Source: Luteibaculum sp964627445
GTDB taxonomy: Bacteria > Bacteroidota > Bacteroidia > Flavobacteriales_D > Luteibaculaceae
Reading direction: 5' to 3'
NCBI GenBank assembly: GCA_964627445.1
Contig: CAZVJF010000003.1
Coordinates: 124,001 to 188,000, forward strand
Length of the DNA: 64,000 nucleotides
Positions 56,581 through 64,000 of this stretch are shown one piece after another; position 1 is the first letter of the stretch, and each line of letters opens with the position of its first letter. The notes below the pieces were generated by a model. The model was given only the letters and a program-made list of their open reading frames with translations. It did not search any database and was not told where the DNA came from. A program made the position numbers and the translations under genes.

Positions 56581-58461
56581 TTACTTGTTTATCAAATCTA
56601 CACTGCGTTTAATAAAACGGGTAAGGTCTTCGCCTTTCAGCAAATTTTGACCTAACAGCGCCAAGTCTACCACTTGTTTGGCCAGATCCTTTTTGTTGGA
56701 TTCCTCTTTTTGCGCCAAAATAGCAGAAATTATGGGGTGGTTGTTGTTTACCTTAACCTGATACATTTCTGGCAATGCTCCATAAAAACCAGCTCCACCA
56801 CCCATCATTTGCTGCTCTTTCATTCTGCGCATAAACTCGGGTTGGCTAATTACTACGGGTTGGTCGCTTTCCTCCATGCTCGCCATTTCTACCGTATATT
56901 TTTCCTTGGGTAGAATTTCTTCAAATACAGGCTTTAGCTGCTCCTCCTCTTCCTTGGTTAGTTTGGATGGAATTTCTTCATCCTTCTGAATTAGATTTTG
57001 CAAGCTATCTGCATCAATGCGCGCAAAGGTTACGTTTTCGTGTTTTTGCTCTAAGAAAGAAACTACATGCGAGCTTAATGGTGAGTCCATTACTACCACA
57101 TTGTAACCCTTATTCTTGGCTGCCTCAATTTGCATGTGGTGCTCTGCCTGTGCGTGTGTGTACAGCACAACCGTTTTGTTGTCTTTATCGGTCTGGTTGG
57201 GCTTTATGGCTTCCAGGTATTCCTCTACGGCTTTATAATTGCCTTCGGTATCCTTAAGCAATAAAATGTTTTTAACGCGGTCATAGAACTTCTCTTCCGA
57301 GAGAATTCCATACTCCATAAACACTTTAATGTCCTCCCATTTGCTTTCGAAATCTTCGCGGTTGTTCTTAAAGATTTCGGTAAGCTTATCGGCTACCTTT
57401 TTGGTAATGTGGTTGGATATTTTCTTTACGTTGCTATCGCTTTGTAAGTAAGAACGAGACACGTTCAACGGAATATCAGGAGAATCTAAAACCCCTTGCA
57501 ACAAGGTTAAAAACTCGGGAACTACGCCTTCTACCGAGTCGGTAACAAACACCTGGTTGCAGTACAATTGAATTTTGTTCTTCTGTACTTCTATGGAGTT
57601 TTTAAGCTTAGGGAAATACAGTATACCCGTAAGGTTGAATGGGTAATCTACATTCAGGTGGATATGGAATAAGGGTTCTTCTGCAAAGGGATACAACTCT
57701 CTAAAGAAGCTGTTGTAATCTTCCTCTTTTAAATCTGCTGGCGCTTTAATCCAAGCTGGAGCAGGGTTGTTGATGATGTTATCAACCGTTACCTTGGTTT
57801 CTTTTTTCTTATCGCCTTCGCCTTCCGTTTTGGTTTCCTCACGCGTACCAAACTGTATCTCTACAGGCAAAAATTTGCAGTACTTATCTAGGATGCCTGA
57901 GATTCTGCTATCCTCTAAAAACTCTTCAGAGTCTTCTGCAATATGCAGGGTAATTTCGGTGCCGCGTTCTGCTTTTGTACCTGCATCCAGGCTATAATTC
58001 GTAGAGCCATCACAAGTCCATTTTACGGCATCGGCACCCGTGTGCGATTTGGTATGGATTTCCACTTGCTGCGCCACCATAAAGGCCGAGTAAAAACCCA
58101 GACCAAAATGACCAATGATGCCCGTCTTTTCTGTTTTATCTTGGTACTTAGCCAAGAATTCTTCGGCACCCGAAAAGGCGATTTGATTGATGTATTTGTT
58201 CACCTCTTCAGCAGTCATACCAATACCGTTATCACTAATGGTAATGGTCTTTTTATCTTTATCGACAGCCACCTGTACGCGCAAGTCGCCTACTTCGGCT
58301 TGTGTTTCGCCAAGGCCAGCTAGGGTTTTTAGTTTTTGGCAGGCATCTACTGCGTTAGAAACCAACTCGCGAAGAAAGATTTCGTGGTCAGAGTACAACG
58401 CCTTTTTAATGATGGGAAAAATGTTCTCGGTTTGAACGCTAATTTGTCCTTGCTGCTGCAT
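56581..58461 (-). CDS. htpG: Molecular chaperone HtpG (Hsp90)
   Basis: A 626-residue bacterial Hsp90. The ATP site has FLRELVSNAVDACQKL, then ITISDNGIGMTAEEV, and a GHFGLGFYSAFMVA lid segment. The middle domain has LPLNVSR-like residues in DIPLNVSRSYLQSDSNVKKI; the C-terminal domain begins after about residue 500. ATG 58461 gives the usual MQQQGQISVQTENIFP start; an extension upstream is not conserved. The gene is followed by lemA only one base beyond its stop. Confidence 0.97.
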   Translation of the reverse strand: MQQQGQISVQTENIFPIIKKALYSDHEIFLRELVSNAVDACQKLKTLAGLGETQAEVGDLRVQVAVDKDKKTITISDNGIGMTAEEVNKYINQIAFSGAEEFLAKYQDKTEKTGIIGHFGLGFYSAFMVAQQVEIHTKSHTGADAVKWTCDGSTNYSLDAGTKAERGTEITLHIAEDSEEFLEDSRISGILDKYCKFLPVEIQFGTREETKTEGEGDKKKETKVTVDNIINNPAPAWIKAPADLKEEDYNSFFRELYPFAEEPLFHIHLNVDYPFNLTGILYFPKLKNSIEVQKNKIQLYCNQVFVTDSVEGVVPEFLTLLQGVLDSPDIPLNVSRSYLQSDSNVKKISNHITKKVADKLTEIFKNNREDFESKWEDIKVFMEYGILSEEKFYDRVKNILLLKDTEGNYKAVEEYLEAIKPNQTDKDNKTVVLYTHAQAEHHMQIEAAKNKGYNVVVMDSPLSSHVVSFLEQKHENVTFARIDADSLQNLIQKDEEIPSKLTKEEEEQLKPVFEEILPKEKYTVEMASMEESDQPVVISQPEFMRRMKEQQMMGGGAGFYGALPEMYQVKVNNNHPIISAILAQKEESNKKDLAKQVVDLALLGQNLLKGEDLTRFIKRSVDLINK

Positions 58462-58552
58462 TATAGATTTCACTTTATATTCACCCTCCAATTGGCAACA
58501 TACATGCCAATACATTGCAAATGCCATTCTGGCAAAAAACACGTCAATCCGT

Positions 58553-59461
58553 ATGAAAATACGACTCCTTGCTACGCTAACCGGACACAGTGGTCCGGTG
58601 TACGACTTATGCTACGATGCCAGAAACCACCGCATTTTTTCTGCGAGTGCCGATAAAAAAGTGGCTTCCTGGTCTACCACCACCCACCAAAACATTCCGC
58701 CCAACATTACCATGCCATACACCGTATTCGCTATGGCTTTGGATACAGAAAACCAACGGCTGTGGTTGGGAGGCTCTACAGGCAACTTGCATGTAGTATC
58801 ACTCCAAGAAAAACAGGAGCTAAAAAACTTTGAAGTACACCAATCGCCCATTTTTAAGATCCTATATATCCCCAAAAAGCAAATGGTAGTTGCCGCTGAT
58901 GGTAAAGGTGTACTGTCTTTGTGGGATAGTAACACCCTGGCGCACAAAGTAACCCTGCCCCTTAGCGATACCAAAATTAGAGCACTGCGATACACAGAAA
59001 GTACAGACCTACTTACGGTAGGTTTGAGTAACGGCATGCGCGAACAGATTTCGCTGACCAATCTAAATAGTGAAAGCAAGAAAGCCGTTTCTAACTACGT
59101 AGAGCCAATTAATGATGTGTTGCAACATCTTACGACTGGAAATTGGATTTACGCGCTTAAAAACGGCCATTTACTGTTTGTAAACGAGGCCAAAGACAAG
59201 GTCTTGGATTTACCTGCGCACAACTACGGTATATACCGCTTGGCGCTTTTAAATGGAGGAAGGCACTTAGTAAGCTGCAGCCGTGATAAGAGCCTTAAAC
59301 TGTGGAACCTGAGTGATTTTAAGGTGACACAAAAAATTGAAGCCAAAGACCAGGGTCACAGCCGATCTGTAAATACCCTGTGTCCCATAAATGACACGCA
59401 GTTTTGCTCCGGAGGTGATGATGGAGTTTTAAAAATTTGGGAGTTGACTGCGGAAGCTTAA
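58553..59461 (+). CDS. WD40-repeat protein
   Basis: A 302-residue cytoplasmic beta-propeller of about seven blades. The first is ATLTGHSGPVYDLCYDARN with SASADKKVASW; later ones include SPIFKILYIPKKQMVVAADG and the pair YRLALLNGGRHLVSCSRDKS with LKLWNLSD. The end reads SVNTLCPINDTQFCSGGDDG, then LKIWEL. The role is presumably protein binding; no partner is indicated. It is divergent from htpG and ends before a strong terminator. Confidence 0.9.
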   Translation: MKIRLLATLTGHSGPVYDLCYDARNHRIFSASADKKVASWSTTTHQNIPPNITMPYTVFAMALDTENQRLWLGGSTGNLHVVSLQEKQELKNFEVHQSPIFKILYIPKKQMVVAADGKGVLSLWDSNTLAHKVTLPLSDTKIRALRYTESTDLLTVGLSNGMREQISLTNLNSESKKAVSNYVEPINDVLQHLTTGNWIYALKNGHLLFVNEAKDKVLDLPAHNYGIYRLALLNGGRHLVSCSRDKSLKLWNLSDFKVTQKIEAKDQGHSRSVNTLCPINDTQFCSGGDDGVLKIWELTAEA

Positions 59462-59491
59462 GCTCTCATTCTATTTCTCGCGCCACAAAAC

Positions 59492-59527
59492 AAAAACGGC
59501 CATCTGAAATCAGATGGCCGTTTTTTT
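59492..59527. terminator. Bidirectional intrinsic terminator between the WD40 gene and the giant surface protein
   Basis: AAAAACGGCCATCTGA pairs perfectly with TCAGATGGCCGTTTTT around an AA loop, with T7 on the plus strand and an A run giving U on the other. It separates convergent genes at 59461 and 59549. Confidence 0.94.
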
Positions 59528-59548
59528 ATGTCTAGTGGGCTGTTTTGC

Positions 59549-62500
59549 TTATCGAATGATGTTGAACTCACCGCGCTCTATGATTTGTGTACCTAGGCGT
59601 GTGGATACAGACACCGTGTAGTAGTATGTATCTACCGGTTGTATCTTGCCTTTATAGGTACCATCCCATGCGGCTTCTTCCTTGGTACCCGTTCCTACCC
59701 AAAGTACCTCACCATTGCGGTTGTACACTTTAAATTCTCCAATTTCTAGGAGTGCCCAACCATCAGGGAAGATCTCATCATTGATACCGTCTCCATTGGG
59801 TGTAAACGCATCGGGCACGTCCACAGTAGCTTCGCGAATCAGGTTGATGTTAACATCTACACTCACTGGGTTAAAGCATCCGTAGATATCGTTAACTGTA
59901 AGCGTATAGAACGCATCATCTAAGGTGAAGATATCCGTAAGACCAAAATTCGGGAATTCTACACCGTCCTCTGGCGTCCACTGGTACTCGAAGGCGGGGT
60001 TACCTAGCGCATAATCTACCGCCAGTTCATAACCTAAAGCAAAGGTTGTATCCAGATCCTGGAATTTAGGAATGCTGGTAGGATCTTCTACTTCGAAGTA
60101 GTGTAAGGTATCGCGTACCGTGCTAACACAACCGTTGATGTCCTCTACCTCTACATCAAATACATAGGTGTTCTCTGCCAACGATCTTAGCGATGCATCT
60201 ACTTGGTTGGTATCTAGGTTAAAGAAGTTATCCGCAAAAACGGAATCGTTTGGTAAACCTACCGATGACCATGCCCAACGAGTATCAGGTGTTTCATCTA
60301 AGTCGCTCGCTAACAGTTGTATATCATCTACACCCGAGCAAATGGTATCTCCACCTAAATTATCAGTAACGATATCCACTTGCGGTAATCCAAGAATCTC
60401 GAAGATTAATGAATCTGTGGTATACGTACATCCATTAGCAGTGTTGGTTAGGTTCAGCTTAATACTGTTTCTACCCAAAGAATCCAAAGTTTCTGCTGCT
60501 GGGTTTGCATCCGTGTCAATGATTCCTTGCTTACCAATAACCCACTCGTAGGTAACATCTTGGCCTGTTGCCGGAATCAACGATCCTGGAACTATGCTAA
60601 CATCGTCTGATGAACCAAAACAGTACTGCGCTGGATCTACGATGGTATCCTCACCCTGAATTACGGTATGTTGAATTTCAGCGTATAGATCATTTACAGG
60701 AACCGTAAAGTCGATATTACGAATACAACCATCAGATGACGTTAGTGTAGCCAATCCGGTAATCTGTCTATCTGCTTCCTCTCCAGGTTGGATGAAGTAT
60801 GATGTTCTAAACGGTGTAGGTAAGGTTCTATCCTGAGTATTTGGATGATCTATATTCCAAGTAACTTGATCCACATCTACAGGGTTTGCTACAGATAAGT
60901 TTAGACTATCACCGGAGCAAATTGGACCGAAGTTAAGAGGTAAATCCACCTCAGGACCACGTACTGTAAACAATACCGTATCGCGTGAGGTACAACCTGG
61001 GCCAAAACGGTTTTCTACCACCACCACATACTGGCGCTTTTCATCAAAAATTGGTGCTTGCCAAGTATTTGCATCATCAATCTGATCTAATGCTCCATCT
61101 ACGTACCAAGCGATATCATCAGAGTTCTGTCCCGGATCGCCATTTGTAGCATTTAGGTTTGGTGCTGAGAACTCGATAATATCATCCAAACAAACTGGAG
61201 TTATCGGTCTACCTACAGCCTGTATGTCTGGTTTGGTTGCGATGCTCACATCGATATCATTCGAAGTTGAATCCACACAACCAAATTGGTTGGTTACGCG
61301 AAGTGTAACATCCCATAGACCTTGCTGATCGTACTGCACATTCTCTGTGGCTTGATCTCCGTCATCGGGAGTACCATTTTCAAACGTCCAGTCGTAAGCG
61401 AAATTACCTGTTGCTTCTGCAGTAAATGTAGCTACCTCAGAGTCCGCAAATACTTCGTCTCCACACAATGTTGCATCTCCAGTGAAGTCTGCATTTGGCA
61501 GTGCTTCAAGCGTATATGGCTCAAAGTTATTTATCACCGTGTAGCAATTGTTTGCGTTGTCAGCATCGGTAAAGGATATAATTTCAATGAATCCATCTGC
61601 CGAAGCTATGTTGTCGGATACGATGTCCGCATCTGCACCGAAGAAGTTACCGGAGCGGTCAGGGCCTGTACCGTCATTCCACTCTACCGTAAAGTCTCCA
61701 TCGTTTGGCGGTGTGCCCGGACTGGTAAACTTAAAACGGTAATTGAGCACGTTGTCTGTACAGTAGAAACCTGAGTCGTTGGGTAAGATTTCTATTTCTA
61801 GCGTTGAACGGTCAATCCATTGTACAGGAACCCCGCGACTAATCGACAAGCAGCGGTCGTTTCTGTCAAAGCCATTAGCTGTGAACGGACGCTCATCTGC
61901 CACGAGTGCCGAAATGTAGTAGGTGGTGTTTGTTTCTAATCCTCCTTTTACAAAGGTGGGCGTGTTGCTTACTGCAAGTACAGTACCCAAATTCGGTCCT
62001 GCATTGTCATGAAGCACGAACTTAGCCACGTCATTGGCATCCAACTGCTCATCGGTACCATCGAACAAGCTGGTGGCATCGGCAACAATATCCTCACAAG
62101 TAAACAAGGTGTCGGTGAAATTGGTGAAGCGTCCAGACTGTGAAATACATTCACACTCGTAGCTATCTACGAAATCTACACTTGGACAACCACTGCTATC
62201 TGCCACACTAAAGTCGAAGTCTCCATTAAGAATTTCGGGTAAGGTATCGCGCGGCGCTTCTAAAGCAACACTCGCAATAGCGCCCGTGTTGTCTCTAAAG
62301 AAGTATGTACCTGCCTTACCTGCTGCAATGTCCACCACAAAGCGGAATCCTGTTGCAGAATCGTTGCACAAGGTATCTACAATGTTTACCAATAGAGTAT
62401 CATTGACTGCCACGGTAAGCGATGCTACATCTTCATCCACACACTGCGGTATATCTCTATATAGTAGCGAAAGTACCTCTATCGTTGTATTAGCAACGGG

Positions 62501-64000
62501 ATCCATTTCTGTTACCGTGAATCCATCGTCCACATCGCTAACAGTGATACCAGGATCGCCATTGATACTGTAGGTCATGTTGTATGGACCATCGAATGGG
62601 AAATCGAAAATAAAATCGATATCCTCAAATCTACATACATCCAACTGCGGAGATGAGATAGATACTTGCGGTGAAGGACGAACAAATATCTTCGCTGTAT
62701 CCACACTTGGGAAATCACTAGCAGGAATTACACAAGAAGGAGCTAAGCCTTCGTAAGCCACGCTGTCTACAGTATAAAAGCGCGTGGTATCTACATCTTC
62801 GATTAGGAAACCATAGTTTCCTGGGAAGTTCGTGTAAGTGCCCGTAACATCTGGGAAACCACCTCCAGGAACACGTCCGGTGTAGTACACAGTTACTTGA
62901 TCTCCAAACTGACCATCAATCTCGATGTTTATCGCAGCTTGTCCGCCTTCGCACACTTCGAATTCACCATTGATATTGGCTGAAGGTGCCGTTGTTACGG
63001 TAATATCGGTGAATCCTCTTCCGCTGTTTTCAACACAACGTGGGTTCGATTCATCATCTACCGATACTATTTGCCAGCGCGCCACGGTACCTGGACCTTG
63101 ACTAACTGGAATAAAGTACTCTCCGGCAAGGTTGGTATACGTCTGGATAGGACCTGAAGGCATTCTACGGTATAGAACCGTGATAGCACCTTGACCTTCT
63201 AAGCGTACTCTAAATCCAGGTTGTTCTCCCTCACACACTGCAGTGTCTGCTGTTAGGTGGGTCGCTTTTGCTTTTGGATTTACGTTGATGCGTTTTCCAA
63301 CAGAATCGGTGTTAAAACACATGGGGGTTTGACGTCTGATGATCGTATCTACAAATACTACAGCGGTATCCTTCAGACGTAAGAACTCCGTTACTGGAGA
63401 GAATTCGCTGAGGAACTCGGTTACTGAATCCGTTCCATCGGCTCTGCGAATGGTACGCACAAAGTCGAATGGTCCCTGACCATCAATGGTATAAGTTACC
63501 TGTACTTCGTCATTTTCACATGCTGTTTCCGGATCTACATCTATGGTCATCCGCGGTGTATTACGCACGTTCACTGCTAGTGAATTTCCAACCAATCCAG
63601 GGCACTGCACCCCTGCTGTACGACTGAAAACATTCACGATGTCGTAGCGTACACTTGTGGTTGGACCATCGCTGTATATTACTGATCCTGAATAGGCTAA
63701 AGCCGTGATCGTATCGGTGCGGAGCAAGTTGTTGGTTCCGCCATCGCGTACCTCAATTACCACGAATACGGTACCTGAACCGGTAACTGTGATTGGGAAA
63801 TCCAGTGAATCTCCTTCACACACTGTAAGCGTATTGGTATTGTCGAAGTTCGCTGTTGCTTCAGGATTCACCTGGAAGAATGCCGTATCGGTAGGCTCCG
63901 TGATACAATTGGTTGGTGTACCGTTGTTAGCTGCCGAGTTATCCCTAAGATTCTGTATCGTTACAAAAGAACGATTAAAACCTGGCGCGGGTAAAGGCGC
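59549..64000 (-). CDS. Giant surface protein with T9SS type B sorting domain (gliding-motility-associated C-terminal domain), N terminus outside the window
   Basis: The frame is open to the window's end, so 1,483 C-terminal residues are present and the start lies beyond. It is built of many Ig/PKD-like modules of about 80-110 residues, each with strand patterns such as TVCEGDSLDFPITVTGSGTV and ACENDEVQVTYTIDGQGPFD. One clear PKD domain (FAYDWTFENGTPDDGD) lies at about residues 840-910. Recurrent cysteines suggest disulphides. The type B sorting domain is at the end: VPDAFTPNGDGINDEIFP, then FKVYNRNGEVLWVG and a TYYYTVSV strand. It is secreted by T9SS; the family includes SprB-like adhesins, but no adhesin repeat is proven here. 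Confidence 0.93.
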   Translation of the reverse strand, partial: APLPAPGFNRSFVTIQNLRDNSAANNGTPTNCITEPTDTAFFQVNPEATANFDNTNTLTVCEGDSLDFPITVTGSGTVFVVIEVRDGGTNNLLRTDTITALAYSGSVIYSDGPTTSVRYDIVNVFSRTAGVQCPGLVGNSLAVNVRNTPRMTIDVDPETACENDEVQVTYTIDGQGPFDFVRTIRRADGTDSVTEFLSEFSPVTEFLRLKDTAVVFVDTIIRRQTPMCFNTDSVGKRINVNPKAKATHLTADTAVCEGEQPGFRVRLEGQGAITVLYRRMPSGPIQTYTNLAGEYFIPVSQGPGTVARWQIVSVDDESNPRCVENSGRGFTDITVTTAPSANINGEFEVCEGGQAAINIEIDGQFGDQVTVYYTGRVPGGGFPDVTGTYTNFPGNYGFLIEDVDTTRFYTVDSVAYEGLAPSCVIPASDFPSVDTAKIFVRPSPQVSISSPQLDVCRFEDIDFIFDFPFDGPYNMTYSINGDPGITVSDVDDGFTVTEMDPVANTTIEVLSLLYRDIPQCVDEDVASLTVAVNDTLLVNIVDTLCNDSATGFRFVVDIAAGKAGTYFFRDNTGAIASVALEAPRDTLPEILNGDFDFSVADSSGCPSVDFVDSYECECISQSGRFTNFTDTLFTCEDIVADATSLFDGTDEQLDANDVAKFVLHDNAGPNLGTVLAVSNTPTFVKGGLETNTTYYISALVADERPFTANGFDRNDRCLSISRGVPVQWIDRSTLEIEILPNDSGFYCTDNVLNYRFKFTSPGTPPNDGDFTVEWNDGTGPDRSGNFFGADADIVSDNIASADGFIEIISFTDADNANNCYTVINNFEPYTLEALPNADFTGDATLCGDEVFADSEVATFTAEATGNFAYDWTFENGTPDDGDQATENVQYDQQGLWDVTLRVTNQFGCVDSTSNDIDVSIATKPDIQAVGRPITPVCLDDIIEFSAPNLNATNGDPGQNSDDIAWYVDGALDQIDDANTWQAPIFDEKRQYVVVVENRFGPGCTSRDTVLFTVRGPEVDLPLNFGPICSGDSLNLSVANPVDVDQVTWNIDHPNTQDRTLPTPFRTSYFIQPGEEADRQITGLATLTSSDGCIRNIDFTVPVNDLYAEIQHTVIQGEDTIVDPAQYCFGSSDDVSIVPGSLIPATGQDVTYEWVIGKQGIIDTDANPAAETLDSLGRNSIKLNLTNTANGCTYTTDSLIFEILGLPQVDIVTDNLGGDTICSGVDDIQLLASDLDETPDTRWAWSSVGLPNDSVFADNFFNLDTNQVDASLRSLAENTYVFDVEVEDINGCVSTVRDTLHYFEVEDPTSIPKFQDLDTTFALGYELAVDYALGNPAFEYQWTPEDGVEFPNFGLTDIFTLDDAFYTLTVNDIYGCFNPVSVDVNINLIREATVDVPDAFTPNGDGINDEIFPDGWALLEIGEFKVYNRNGEVLWVGTGTKEEAAWDGTYKGKIQPVDTYYYTVSVSTRLGTQIIERGEFNIIR

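Noticed and set aside
63869..63871. GTG as the start of the giant surface protein
   Set aside because: The frame stays open to base 64000 with coding-like sequence and no signal peptide follows the GTG, so the true start is outside the window.
1..64000. CRISPR arrays, rRNA and tRNA genes
   Set aside because: No regularly spaced short repeats and no tRNA cloverleaf or rRNA signatures were noticed on either strand by eye; a dedicated tRNA scan could still find one.

Overview
The window looks like chromosomal DNA of a marine-type member of the Bacteroidota, most likely Flavobacteriales. Reasons: several secreted proteins end in type IX secretion (T9SS) sorting domains of type A or type B; the gliding ABC transporter genes gldF and gldG are present; promoters resemble the Bacteroidota TAnnTTTG form; bacillithiol synthesis (bshC) is encoded; and the block cinA, rpmB, rpmG, DUF4295, ftsY, rimO is typical of flavobacteria. 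The placement is an inference from gene content, not from a phylogeny. No rRNA, tRNA, CRISPR array or insertion sequence was recognised.

Region by region. 1-5.0 kb: the end of a YkuK-like protein, mtaB, an inositol monophosphatase, two Ig-like lipoproteins and two DinB-fold proteins. 5.2-11.1 kb: envelope and secreted proteins, namely an exported ankyrin protein coupled to a DOMON-domain T9SS protein, a START-domain protein, an alpha/beta hydrolase and a purple acid phosphatase. 11.2-14.5 kb: AlkB, a YdeI-like protein, a HupE/UreJ membrane protein with a DUF6702 partner, and a short BLUF blue-light sensor. 14.6-20.7 kb: an AT-rich accessory island on the minus strand. It holds two orphan Rhs C-terminal toxin modules with JAB/JAMM-like metalloprotease motifs, three exported candidate immunity proteins, more unrecognised small genes, duplicated DNA segments and a pseudogene. 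20.8-31.2 kb: housekeeping genes on the minus strand (hemF, a LysM/periplasmic-binding protein, guaA, bshC, rimO, ftsY, DUF4295, rpmG, rpmB, cinA). 31.3-42.1 kb: a six-gene plus-strand cluster of two large secreted proteins, an Ig-like lipoprotein, a TonB-dependent receptor, a PorV/PorQ-like barrel and an NHL-propeller lipoprotein. 42.2-59.5 kb: mostly housekeeping and cell-surface genes (DUF4197, nucleoside phosphorylase, SirB1-like, HEAT, purC, phoH, SAM hydrolase, gldF-gldG-DUF4340, dnaN, rhomboid, DnaJ/TerB, two TPM proteins and LemA, htpG, a WD40 protein). 59.5-64 kb: the C-terminal 1,483 residues of a giant type B T9SS surface protein whose start lies outside the window.

The most interesting parts are the Rhs-JAB orphan toxin/immunity array and the PorV-like/TonB/T9SS gene cluster. 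In the array, signs of serial cassette replacement can be read directly: 101-bp junction repeats, coupled stop/start codons, a 13-base homopolymer at a signal peptide, and decayed genes. The second cluster has no SusD-like partner and carries an intrinsic terminator inside it, just ahead of the lipoprotein-receptor-barrel part.
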